From contig NZ_JAWLCK010000084.1 in assembly GCF_041687175.1 (NCBI RefSeq), forward strand, positions 1 through 12,186: a DNA stretch of 12,186 bases. Direction: 5' to 3'. A program made the position numbers and the translations under genes. Numbering within the stretch: position 1 is the first letter of the stretch; the number at the start of each line of letters is the position of its first letter. The DNA comes from Lutispora sp041687175 (GTDB lineage: Bacteria > Bacillota > Clostridia > Lutisporales > Lutisporaceae). Below are positions 1 through 7,116 of the stretch, piece after piece. The notes below the pieces were generated by a model. The model saw only the letters and a program-made list of their open reading frames with translations, searched no databases and had not been told where the DNA came from.

Positions 1-1317
1 TGATGAGATATGTCCCACCGCATCTTTTGCCTCGAACTTGGCTGTGTATTGGGTATTGGGAGTTAGTCCTGTAAAAGTTTGTGATGCAACAGAGGTCCAG
101 GCAACAACAGGCTTTGTTGAAAGGGTGTATTGGTATTTGTTTGTAGGGAGTCCTGCCATAGCATCTGTTGCTGAACCTGCTATTTTTATGCTGTTGGTTG
201 TTGCGGTTACTGTTACTGTCCCCAGCACCGGTGCTGTTCTGTCTATTTTGAAGGGTATGGATACCGTTGTAGAGGCTAATCCTTGATTATCCACCGCCCA
301 CACATTTAATGTATGTGCACCTTCTGCAAGATTAGCAGCATTAATACTGGTTGTTGTAAAGCTGCCGCTTGTTGTGACTGTTCCGCTTACAGTCTGGGTT
401 GTGCCTCCGTCTATGTTGTATTTGGTAGTTATTATGTCTCCTGTATTCGGATCCGATACTGTACCGGTAAGTGATATTGTGTTATATCCTGATACCTCAC
501 TATATATGCTGTTTGCTGTGGGTGTTGTGACGCTAAGTGTTGGGTTTACATTGGCCAACCAGCGAACTATAACTACTCCGGACCCCCCAGTGTCACCCCT
601 GCGATATGTACCGCCCGTGACTCCTCCACCGGATCCGCCGCCGCCAGTGTTCGGATTACCTCCACCTCCAAGTCCATCTGAACCTATACCATATCCCGAA
701 GTACTTCCTACACCTCCCCCACCGCCGCCACCACCATAATAATTATCATCGACTCCTTTTGTTCCATCTTGGCCGTTATAACCTCTATAACTGGTGGAAC
801 CATTACCACCTGCAGCTCCTCCTGTACCGCCACGAGATCCTGAAGCATTGTTACCACGAGCTGCTGTAATTGTGTCAAACTTAGATGAGCTACCACCTGA
901 GCCTACAGTGATTGATTTTGTGCTCATGGGAGTAACTGTTAAATTATACTGATTCACTACATAACCGCCGCCGCCACCGCCGCCAATATAATCATCGTCT
1001 CCATAATCAGTTCCAGAAGCACCTGACCCACCACCGCCAACAATGGTTACATCAATACTTGTTATGTTTGAAGGAACTATAAATGTACCAGAACTTTTAA
1101 ATACTTGGATTACATAATCTTTACCCCCAATATTTTTTATGTATGTTGGCTCTCCATTGTAATCAGCCTTAACCTCACTTATCCCGAACTGTACAAAATG
1201 TTTATTAGCCGAAGAACCCATACCTGTCCAATCTATACTTGTACCAAATACCAAGATAAAGCATAAAACAACACTTACTACTCTTCTCTGAATATTTTTT
1301 ATTCTACCTGCAACCAT
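1..1317 (-). CDS. Glycine-rich domain surface protein with Ig/FN3-like repeats (3' end outside window)
   Basis: The frame is open for 439 codons without a stop and runs off the left edge, so the C-terminus is missing. The ATG at 1317 has an AAGGGGG ribosome binding site about 7 bases upstream. Residues 1-30 form a basic N-terminus plus hydrophobic core (VVSVVLCFILVFG), a likely signal peptide. Residues about 65-253 form a glycine-rich domain of a recognisable bacterial type: a strand reading SSGTFIVPSNITSIDVTIVGGGG, several GGGGGGG loops, and a closing GGSGVVIVRW. Residues 259-357 look like a bacterial Ig-like domain (SGYNTISLTGTVSDPN...YNIDGG) and 362-439 like the start of a fibronectin-III-like repeat (TFTGLTPNTQYTAKFEAKDAVG). 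Such proteins are secreted or wall-bound in Clostridia. I infer an exported, repeat-built adhesin or matrix protein; its ligand is unknown. A convincing promoter was not found; TTGTGT-16-TATATA near 1410-1435 is only a weak candidate. Confidence -1.
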   Translation of the reverse strand, partial: MVAGRIKNIQRRVVSVVLCFILVFGTSIDWTGMGSSANKHFVQFGISEVKADYNGEPTYIKNIGGKDYVIQVFKSSGTFIVPSNITSIDVTIVGGGGSGASGTDYGDDDYIGGGGGGGYVVNQYNLTVTPMSTKSITVGSGGSSSKFDTITAARGNNASGSRGGTGGAAGGNGSTSYRGYNGQDGTKGVDDNYYGGGGGGGGVGSTSGYGIGSDGLGGGGNPNTGGGGSGGGVTGGTYRRGDTGGSGVVIVRWLANVNPTLSVTTPTANSIYSEVSGYNTISLTGTVSDPNTGDIITTKYNIDGGTTQTVSGTVTTSGSFTTTSINAANLAEGAHTLNVWAVDNQGLASTTVSIPFKIDRTAPVLGTVTVTATTNSIKIAGSATDAMAGLPTNKYQYTLSTKPVVAWTSVASQTFTGLTPNTQYTAKFEAKDAVGHISS

Positions 1318-1466
1318 TTTTATCCCCCTTTATATTTGTATTTTCTTTATTTTAATCTTTAATATTACAGCAAAATTACATTTTTAGGAATAGTCCCTAT
1401 ATAAACGGCTATTAATAGTACACAAATATCCAACCTTATAAGTTTTCAAACTGTCTATCATCCCCC

Positions 1467-1510
1467 AAAAAAACAATAGGAGTAATCAGGCGGTACCCAA
1501 TTACTCCTAT
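1467..1510 (-). terminator. Rho-independent terminator
   Basis: An 11-bp perfect inverted repeat (ATAGGAGTAAT at 1476-1486 pairing with 1500-1510, 13-nt loop) is followed in minus-strand direction by a T-rich tract at 1467-1475 (TGTTTTTTT). It lies just downstream of the stop at 1529, so it would end transcription of the decayed surface-protein gene and insulate the glycine-rich protein gene. Confidence -1.
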
Positions 1511-1528
1511 ATCTCTCTACTCCCCTGC

Positions 1529-2616
1529 CTACTTAGCAGGCTGTATATAAATCAAATTATACGTATTGCCGGTGATGTCAATGTCAGCTATCGTATAGCT
1601 GACCGAATGGCCACCCTTCCATGCTGTGATTGTCATGCTGTATGGGGCTCTCTTCCTTACATCCTCCCAATCTACTGTACTAGGCGCCAGGGGGAGTATA
1701 TACTCCCATGAAACTCTATTGTTTATCACTTCCGGATTAAGCGTAACAGTGGTGTCCTGGGGGAAGCTGACTACATACCCCAGCTGCTCATAATAGCTAT
1801 ATACGTTTCCCATAGGGCGGTAAAATTCATAGCTTCCAGCTCCGGACTGAAGCGTATTACGACCTTGTCAGCTCCACCAATTATATCCGCTGTGATGCGA
1901 ACCTTCTCCAAGCTTAAGAAACGGTGCGGTTCATTGGTAAGCTGCTTGCCGAACATGTCTATTTGCCCTCTCCAGTGGTTCCAGTACCCGCTTATTCCGG
2001 CATTCTTTATCTCCAGGGCATACTTGACCTCAATATCTCTTGTAAACATGCTTGTAATATTGTATGTACTACTGGTGCCTCCATCTGACCACATCCCGTT
2101 GCCGTTCATAACTCTTAGGTATATGTGATATTTTCCCACACCATTGCTGCTGTAGTCCGTCTTTACATTGATATCGTAGCCACTTGCACCGGAATTGCTG
2201 TTGGTACACTGCCATCAGCGTTAAGCTTTTTCACTATCCAATGCCAATGTGCAAGTCCGGAGGTTCCTGTAGCTGCCGAAGTATCCTTTAGCTTTAGCTT
2301 TTCGGTAGGTTCTTTAACATTTTTTTCGATAGTAAAGCTTGCCCTCGGAGGGCTGTCCACTTCAAAGTTCATGCTGTAATATTTGCTTAGGTCTGCAGGA
2401 GGTGTAGTAGAGTCAGTACCTCCGTCAGACCATAGGCCATTGCTGTCCTTTACTCTCAGATATATCCGGTATTTGCCTGTGCCATTACTGTTGTAGTTCG
2501 TCTTTACATTGATGTCATATCCGGACATGCTGCCTGTACCGGCATTGCTGTTTGTAAACTGAGCATTTTGTATATTACCCGAAGGTATGCTGCCGTCGAA
2601 GTTTAGCTTCTTGAGA
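1529..2616 (-). pseudogene. 3' remnant of a repeat-containing surface protein, frameshifted
   Basis: Three minus-strand frames together read one protein. The first (from about 2616) contains KKLNFDGSIPSG...SGYDINVKTNYNSNGTGKYRIYLRV...WSDGGT, then a bridging segment with a PKD-like flavour (PPRASFTIEKN). The second repeats that unit (KKLNADGSVP...SGYDINVKTDYSSNGVGKYHIYLRV...WSDGGT) but changes frame near 2205, where about ten residues present in the first unit are missing, which suggests a deletion not divisible by three. The frame changes again near 1828 (a one-base loss in GCTATGAATTTT would explain it) before the final 90-odd residues, which end in IYIQPAK at a TAG. No start codon or signal peptide remains: the 5' side is cut by the element at 2620-2952. 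I infer a decayed secreted protein; its original role is not recognisable. One frameshift could be a sequencing error, but the missing block in unit 2 argues for real decay. Confidence -1.
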
Positions 2617-2658
2617 TTAGGTGCCAGCCTGTTAACTACTTTACCACACAATTTTCCC

Positions 2659-2692
2659 GAATAAAGAAGAAACCTAAGCTTTTGACTTAGGT
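2659..2692 (-). terminator. Terminator inside the MITE-like element
   Basis: A 7-bp perfect stem (2672-2678 with 2686-2692, 7-nt loop) is followed on the minus strand by a T-rich tail (TTTCTTCTTTATT). It would end transcripts coming from the matrixin operon and from the structured-RNA candidate. The tail is not a pure T run, so the strength is uncertain. Confidence -1.
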
Positions 2693-2737
2693 CTCATTCA
2701 AATCTTTTAATTAGTTAACAAGTTAATAGGCTGGCAC

Positions 2738-2935
2738 GTAACCTTGCGATGCGGCAGAGTTCACTTTAAGTTACAACCAGCATTCTTGCTTGCCCTGACT
2801 AATTTGCTGATACGTTATCCTACCGCTTGGCACCCCGCATTTCTGCGACGCACTGGTATTTGCTATCCGGCTCCTTGGCGACTACCGGAACCGGATTTTC
2901 ACCGGCTAGCACGGTCCAGCTTTGCGGGACACACA
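2738..2935 (-). ncRNA. Candidate structured RNA inside the MITE-like element
   Basis: This stretch is clearly GC-richer than its surroundings and folds well on the minus strand. Nested stems by eye: TCCCGCA (near 2931) with TGCGGGG (near 2840), enclosing CTGG/CCAG, GCTA/TAGC and an 8-bp stem CCGGTTCC/GGAGCCGG. The 3' half has GCGGTAG/CTGCCGC, CAGCA/TGCTG and GATA/TATC. GTAAC inside the 3' domain can pair with GTTAC outside it, which would form a pseudoknot. A CCGGTGAAAATCCGG segment recalls cobalamin riboswitch cores, but the conserved B12 box (GCCACTG) was not found. No protein is likely: the plus-strand ORF over it lacks a ribosome binding site and family resemblance. It may belong to a known RNA class (for example HEARO-type or raiA) that I cannot confirm. 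Confidence -1.
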
Positions 2936-2975
2936 GTTAAAAGGCTGGCACCTTACTATTCCATGTTAATATATT

Positions 2976-3578
2976 TTAATTATCTTTTAATTTTATCTTC
3001 AAATTGTTAAGATTAAGTTCTTTTCCTGCATTAAAACTCTTCATCACCTCATGTTTATTTGTCTTAACAAATAAGTCATTATCGCTAAGTACAAAATTAT
3101 ATGGTTCTAACGCAGGATAATAATAGCCAGAATTCTCGTCATAATCTAAAAACAATATGTTACTTTCATTTTCATCTGGTTCTATGTACTCCTCATCAAT
3201 CACATCGCCGTGTGCATATGGGAGATTAATTAGTATTTCCTTTTTGTCATCTAAAATACCTTTTAAACAATCATCTACTATAAACTCATATACCTTACCT
3301 TCTATATAATAATCTGGGTCTTCCTCTTTAATATTATCTGGGTTTCTGGCCATATTCCATGATGTGACAAATTTACCGAAACGCCCAGAAACAACATAAG
3401 TAGAGTTTTCTATCAAATCACTAACTTCATATGCGGTAGGATAATATAACTCAACGTTTTCCTGTATTTCACCAGCACTAATTTTATTGTCAGTAGTATT
3501 AGCAACTAAATTAATAGTAATTATTGTTACTAAAACTATACAAGATATCATAACTAATACACTGTATCTTTTTTTCAA
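2976..3578 (-). CDS. Membrane-anchored or exported protein of unknown function
   Basis: 200 residues, starting at a TTG (3578) preceded by a strong GGAGGG ribosome binding site 7 bases upstream. Residues 7-27 are a hydrophobic segment (VLVMISCIVLVTIITINLVA) after MKKRYS, so the protein is exported or tethered by its N-terminus. The rest is acidic and hydrophilic, with a pattern (STYVVSGRFGKF...GKVYEFIVDDCLKGI) resembling small beta-rich exported Firmicute proteins whose functions are not established. The start lies 13 bp after the stop of the matrixin-like protease gene, so the two are almost certainly one operon. A partner, substrate or inhibitor of the protease is possible, but nothing in the sequence proves it. 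Transcription probably ends at the terminator in the adjacent MITE-like element. Confidence -1.
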   Translation of the reverse strand: MKKRYSVLVMISCIVLVTIITINLVANTTDNKISAGEIQENVELYYPTAYEVSDLIENSTYVVSGRFGKFVTSWNMARNPDNIKEEDPDYYIEGKVYEFIVDDCLKGILDDKKEILINLPYAHGDVIDEEYIEPDENESNILFLDYDENSGYYYPALEPYNFVLSDNDLFVKTNKHEVMKSFNAGKELNLNNLKIKLKDN

Positions 3579-3591
3579 TTTAATCCCTCCT

Positions 3592-4122
3592 TTAGTTATA
3601 TATCGCTTTCATTCCAGCTATATCGTCGCTGTTTGGTTCTGTAAAACATGGTATAGTTATTACCTTCATAACTGATCCTGATACACTACTATGACCAAGT
3701 CCAAAAGCATGTCCTAGTTCATGTGCCGCAGCTGATGGTGCAACAGTATCCGTAGTAAAATTTGTATTTCCTACATTAATCATAGCCGAAAATTGTATCA
3801 TATCTGAACCAGACCTTTGGATATTACAATATCCAAACTCATTAGACGAACTTACAGAATAGGTATTAAATGTATTTACAGAATCAGCTTCATAGACAAA
3901 CACTGCGTAAGACTGATAATAGTTCCAATTATCTCTAGCTGTTTCAAATGCCTCTCTCGCCACACTTCCAGGAGTTGTAACTCTATTACCCCATTTAAAC
4001 GATACCCAACCATCTGTATATTTCCAATTTGATGAACCTAAGGTATACGCATATGCCACACTAGATGTACATATCAGTATAACAGTTACAATAAGAATAA
4101 GAGATATTTTTTTAGCTTTCAT
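3592..4122 (-). CDS. Secreted matrixin-like zinc metalloprotease
   Basis: 176 residues with the extended metzincin zinc motif HELGHAFGLGH at 134-144 (three zinc-binding histidines 134, 138 and 144; catalytic Glu135) and a plausible Met-turn at Met152 (SGSVMKV). The ending PNSDDIAGMKAIYN is typical of the last helix of matrixins. Residues 1-25 form a signal peptide (MKAKK, hydrophobic core, cleavage after AYA), so the enzyme acts outside the cell. At about 150 mature residues it is little more than a catalytic domain, with no obvious propeptide or cysteine switch; Cys99 and Cys159 are the only cysteines after the signal. The ATG at 4122 follows GGAGGAG at good spacing. First gene of an operon with the exported protein at 2976-3578. 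Substrate unknown. Identification as a matrixin/M10-type protease is strong. Confidence -1.
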   Translation of the reverse strand: MKAKKISLILIVTVILICTSSVAYAYTLGSSNWKYTDGWVSFKWGNRVTTPGSVAREAFETARDNWNYYQSYAVFVYEADSVNTFNTYSVSSSNEFGYCNIQRSGSDMIQFSAMINVGNTNFTTDTVAPSAAAHELGHAFGLGHSSVSGSVMKVITIPCFTEPNSDDIAGMKAIYN

Positions 4123-4773
4123 CTTTCTCCTCCTTTTACTGCAGTTCTACATAATTAGATATGTTTATTTTCTGCAGTTTCATATTACTTTTGTATTAAC
4201 TTATGTACTTTTAATGTATATCCTCCTTTCAATTTAATATTAAAAACTCACTTGTAACCGAGGCAAACGCAGAGGTTCCGACTTCTTAGGAGAACATAAG
4301 TAGAACTATGAATACGTGGATTATCAGAGAATTTTATGGACTTTGATGAGCACCAAGTTGAATCATTAACATAGATAAAACGTTTCTGTATTATAATATT
4401 TATAACTTATAGATTCTTAGAATTATACAGATTATCCAACGGGAAACTATTGAATAGAAATCATTGGAATTACTATATGGTATTTCCAACTATACCAGAC
4501 TGAATTTACTTAGTTTGCATACTCTTGCGCAGTTGAAGGATAATCCTAGATTCTATAATTTTATAAATTAGGGATTGCTTTCTAAATGTTTCCTTTTTAC
4601 TGCATAGGTCTAATTTTCATATAGTTGCTACCATACATATCTTAACATAAACAAGCATATATTCCCTTATTTTTATATTTATGGTCAATATTGTTATATG
4701 ATTAATTGACATACTACCTTTTATTTATATATCTGATATATTTATATAAATATCAACTTCCTTATAATCTCAG
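4123..4773. other. Gene-free, very AT-rich spacer
   Basis: No ORF with a start, ribosome binding site and plausible product was found on either strand in these roughly 650 bases. A good ribosome-binding-like GGAGG on the minus strand near 4223 is followed only by a frame that stops at once. A hairpin with TTGGAA/TTCCAA arms lies near 4464-4489. A GC-richer patch at 4254-4300 could be the end of an old mobile element but was not identified. No convincing promoter for the protease gene was recognised. Confidence -1.
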
Positions 4774-4974
4774 TCACAATACCTTTACTCTCAGCAAACA
4801 GTTAGGAATAAGACTTTTAGGATAGGTCTCAATCACAAGGTTATCCAACAACAATTCATATCTATTTAGCATATTCTCAATCGATACAGCATAAGCGTCT
4901 AATAAGTCAGTGTATAGAATCTTACCTAGGCATATGAGATAATGCTCTAAGTTAAAGTTTGTAGAGTTTTTCGA
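4774..4974 (-). pseudogene. Possible ORF remnant, unidentified
   Basis: A minus-strand frame stays open for about 66 codons between a TAG at 4975-4977 and a TGA at 4774-4776. It reads protein-like (SIENMLNRYELLLDNLVIETYPK). There is no start with a ribosome binding site at the 5' side. It may be the 3' part of a gene broken by the adjacent IS66 element. No family recognised, and the frame could be open by chance. Confidence -1.
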
Positions 4975-5021
4975 CTAAACTAGAGAAACTCCAAAGGAGG
5001 TTTAGAGTAGAATACTAGTGA

Positions 5022-5326
5022 AGCCGCAGCAGCGGCCAAACTGTTTCTTCATGGTGTGCAGAGCACAACATCAATCCTAAAAGTTCCTACTATTGGTTAA
5101 GACATGTACGAGAGGCTGCCTGTAATGCTCTCCAATCTCTCAGTGAAGGAAATGGCACCATCGTACCGGTGAACTTTCCAGTTGAGGCTGTCACAGCAGC
5201 GCCAAAAAGCAGGAAGCATCACCTAGCATCCTTATACGTTTTGGCTCTGTAACGCTTGAGCTTTACAACAACACATCTGCAGCATTGATTGAGAACACCA
5301 TAAGGGCACTACAAAATGTTCGGTGA
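5022..5326 (+). pseudogene. tnpA: IS66 accessory protein TnpA, degraded
   Basis: The frame begins SRSSGQTVSSWCAEHNINPKS and continues SYYWLRHVREAA, the helix-turn-helix start typical of IS66 TnpA, and continues to a proline/lysine-rich linker. Two stop codons sit directly upstream in frame, so the usual first 15-20 residues are lost. Near 5225-5230 the frame changes: the conserved C-terminal half (IRFGSVTLELYNNTSAALIENTIRALQNVR) is in another frame and ends at TGA 5324-5326, overlapping the tnpB start. Not functional. Confidence -1.
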
Positions 5327-5540
5327 TATCTCAAGGGCAGAACAAATATATATTGCCTGTGGATATACCGATATGCAGAAATCCATCGATGGCCTTGCTG
5401 CCATCGTCCAGCAGAACTTTCAACTGAATCCTTTTCAAAACAGCCTGTTTCTCTTCTGTGGTAGGCGACGGGATCGGATGAAAGCACTCTATTGGGAGGG
5501 GGATGGATTTCTCCTCCTTTACAAGCGATTAGAAAATTGA
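5316..5540 (+). pseudogene. tnpB: IS66 TnpB (Orf2), truncated
   Basis: 74 residues matching the N-terminal two thirds of IS66 TnpB: MFGDISRAEQIYIACGYTDM near the start, CGRRRDRMKALYWEGDGF in the middle and LLLYKRLEN at the end. Intact members run to about 110-120 residues; the usual GRFQWP block after KRLEN is replaced by a stop and unrelated sequence, so the gene is broken at its 3' side. The start overlaps the tnpA stop, as is normal in this family. Confidence -1.
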
Positions 5541-5652
5541 AGTCAGGCTGTTTTTGTAAAGATAACTGGTTATTAATCGCTTACCTTTTTCAGAGGTTTC
5601 CCTGGCACTAAACTATTAGAGATTATTATGTCAACTATCTAATTTGTCTTTT

Positions 5653-5690
5653 ACAACAAAACAGTAAAGGGCAGGTATATTAACCCGCCC
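5653..5690 (-). terminator. Probable terminator for the amidase gene
   Basis: A 7-bp GC-rich stem (5669-5675 with 5684-5690, including one G-U pair, 8-nt loop) is followed on the minus strand by TTTACTGTTTTGTTG. It lies about 45 bases after the stop of the amidase gene at 5737. The T tract is interrupted, so confidence is moderate. Confidence -1.
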
Positions 5691-5736
5691 ATTGAATGAC
5701 ACTTATGCAACCAGCTTAAAAGCTCATATGTTTCAA

Positions 5737-7020
5737 TTACTGAAGATTTCCTCCTATTGCTTCTGTGTACAAGGTATTACCAGAAGCACCCGCTATAGTA
5801 GTAAGAAGTACGTTATTATGGTCACTGGAATGAGCTGAAACATATATCTGATCTCTTGTTCTGCTACCATAGGTACTTCCAGACTTAAAGCCAGTAATAA
5901 CCATAGCATGCCTAATACCATTAGTATCCCACTTTACATGTATAACATCTCCTAAATTAGAATATGCCACTCCATTATATTCATACCCATAAGGACCAAC
6001 AGCATAACCACCTGCGGCTAGATAGTTCTTAAATCCATTACAACTAGTCCAACTCCAATTAGTAGGTGTACCATATTGACTACTTGTATGATACCACGAT
6101 CTGGAGCCGGATAGACCATTATCGAGCATAGGAAACGCTTTCCCATTGATTGCAGTACTATCTGTAGCCACACCACCGAAGCCTGCCCATACACACTGAG
6201 ATGCAAAATTTTGGCAATCAGTTTCATTGGTAGCGTTATAATACCAAAAGTTTTTATTTCTGGTACTATAGCTAGCATACTTTTTAGCATAACTTACTGC
6301 TGATGAACGAGTATATGGAGTATCTATAAAACCTAATAATACAGCATTCTCAACCTGTTTTTTTACAGATGCTTTCTTAGCTTCAATGCTTTCTATTGTT
6401 TCTACTTCATCCATAGATGGAGAATTAAGTAGTGCTTCAATATTTATTCCATAGTCTAAATGTGCTATATCGAAAGCATCATTAGAGTTAATATTTATTA
6501 CAATCCATTTGCTTTTAATTTTTTCTAATGATACAGTATACTCAGTTCCTACAAAACTTGGATCATCACAGTCTTCCATTTGGTACTCATAAGCCACATA
6601 TACTTTAACCTCTGCTTGCTCTTTATTAATATTTATATCAAGAAACTCTATATCATATTTATCCCATAAAATCTTTATCTTAGCTTGTTCTTTAATAGCA
6701 ATATCCAATTTTGCTTTATCTATAAAATATTTAAGATTTTTTGACAGTTCATTGGAATTATCAAAGAATATACTCAAATTGTATTCTATATTATTTCTGT
6801 AGCTTTCAATTTTAAGAGTAAAAAGGTTTTCAACAATTTTTTGGATCTTTTCTTCATCCTTCATTTCTTCATTATCATAAATGGCACGAAGGTCATTTTC
6901 AAATTTTTCTTGGATATTATTATCAGATTTGCTATTACTTACTCCAAACACTGGCAAAATCGAAGCTAATATAAGGCACAACACAATTGATATTGAAAGG
7001 GCTTTTCTATAATTTATCAT
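5737..7020 (-). CDS. Secreted amidase_6-domain protein (putative cell-wall hydrolase)
   Basis: Two starts are possible. The ATG at 7020 is preferred because GGAGGG lies 7 bases before it, whereas an in-frame ATG at 7035 overlaps that same ribosome binding site. The 427-residue product has a signal peptide (MINYRK, hydrophobic core to about residue 26), a helical, charged region to about 120, a beta-rich middle (IEFLDININ...KVYVAYEY), and a C-terminal amidase_6-type domain from about 235. There the pattern YTRSSAVSYAKKYA...NETDCQNFASQCVWAG is diagnostic: Cys269 is the likely nucleophile and His371 (IRHAMVITG) the likely base, with LGDVIHVKW before it. The fold is NlpC/P60-like, so a role in cleaving peptidoglycan or another amide outside the cell is inferred. 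It has its own promoter and terminator. The identification of the C-terminal domain is strong; the substrate is not known. Confidence -1.
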   Translation of the reverse strand: MINYRKALSISIVLCLILASILPVFGVSNSKSDNNIQEKFENDLRAIYDNEEMKDEEKIQKIVENLFTLKIESYRNNIEYNLSIFFDNSNELSKNLKYFIDKAKLDIAIKEQAKIKILWDKYDIEFLDININKEQAEVKVYVAYEYQMEDCDDPSFVGTEYTVSLEKIKSKWIVININSNDAFDIAHLDYGINIEALLNSPSMDEVETIESIEAKKASVKKQVENAVLLGFIDTPYTRSSAVSYAKKYASYSTRNKNFWYYNATNETDCQNFASQCVWAGFGGVATDSTAINGKAFPMLDNGLSGSRSWYHTSSQYGTPTNWSWTSCNGFKNYLAAGGYAVGPYGYEYNGVAYSNLGDVIHVKWDTNGIRHAMVITGFKSGSTYGSRTRDQIYVSAHSSDHNNVLLTTIAGASGNTLYTEAIGGNLQ

Positions 7021-7046
7021 CTTTTGTCCCTCCATTACTTTTTTAG

Positions 7047-7056
7047 GGTGTACACC
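7047..7056. promoter_or_regulatory. GGTGTACACC palindrome, possible operator of the amidase gene
   Basis: A perfect 10-bp palindrome lies just downstream of the -10 box at 7065-7070, about where transcription should begin. A partial copy (GTTGTACAC) occurs at 7101-7109, just upstream of the -35. The position fits a repressor site, but no regulator is identified and a 10-bp palindrome could occur by chance. Confidence -1.
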
Positions 7057-7064
7057 TTATGAAC

Positions 7065-7093
7065 AATATAGCATAATTGTAAATTATTGTAAA
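7065..7093 (-). promoter_or_regulatory. Sigma-A promoter of the amidase gene
   Basis: On the minus strand TTTACA (7088-7093) and TATATT (7065-7070) are separated by exactly 17 bases. Both boxes differ from consensus by one base each. The promoter lies in the 96-base gap between the upstream gene (stop at 7117) and the amidase start, so the amidase can be transcribed on its own. Confidence -1.
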
Positions 7094-7116
7094 CACCATT
7101 GTTGTACACTTCATAT

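Larger units (their letters stand above)
2620..2952. mobile_element. 333-bp MITE-like element with 17-bp terminal inverted repeats
   Basis: The left end GGTGCCAGCCTGTTAAC (2620-2636) and right end GTTAAAAGGCTGGCACC (2936-2952) are inverted repeats matching at 16 of 17 positions. The element is flanked by TTA on both sides (2617-2619 and 2953-2955), a possible 3-bp target duplication. A third copy of the end sequence lies inside at 2722-2737, in the same orientation as the right end, splitting the element into a 118-bp AT-rich part with a terminator and a roughly 200-bp GC-richer part with RNA-like folding. There is no transposase gene, so it would have been moved in trans. The family is not recognised. 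It cuts off the 5' part of the surface-protein remnant. Confidence -1.
4985..5540 (+). mobile_element. Decayed IS66-family insertion sequence
   Basis: The order tnpA-tnpB with overlapping stop and start is that of IS66-family elements. An AAAGGAGG ribosome binding site (4993-5000) remains but the tnpA start is lost, tnpA is frameshifted, tnpB is cut short, and the large tnpC transposase is absent. Terminal inverted repeats were not recognised. The outer boundaries given are those of the recognisable coding remnants. Confidence -1.

Noticed and set aside
374..739. Proline-rich plus-strand ORF of 121 codons
   Set aside because: It is the antisense shadow of the glycine-rich coding frame (Gly codons read as Pro); it has no ribosome binding site.
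2738..2935. Cobalamin riboswitch
   Set aside because: A CCGGTGAAAATCCGG segment resembles the core, but the B12 box and the CCCGC-ACTGT segment are missing and no cobalamin gene follows.
2738..2952. Group II intron fragment
   Set aside because: No domain V-like hairpin, reverse transcriptase or typical 5' GUGYG boundary was recognised.
2744..3010. Plus-strand ORF of 88 codons over the structured element
   Set aside because: No ribosome binding site, crosses the element's right end into the neighbouring gene, and the opposite strand folds as RNA.
4254..4300. GC-richer patch with a short open frame (NRGKRRGSDFLGEHK)
   Set aside because: Could be a transposase tail, but no start, family or flanking repeats support it.
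6018..6290. 90-codon minus-strand ORF
   Set aside because: It lies wholly inside the amidase gene in another frame and has no protein-like features of its own.
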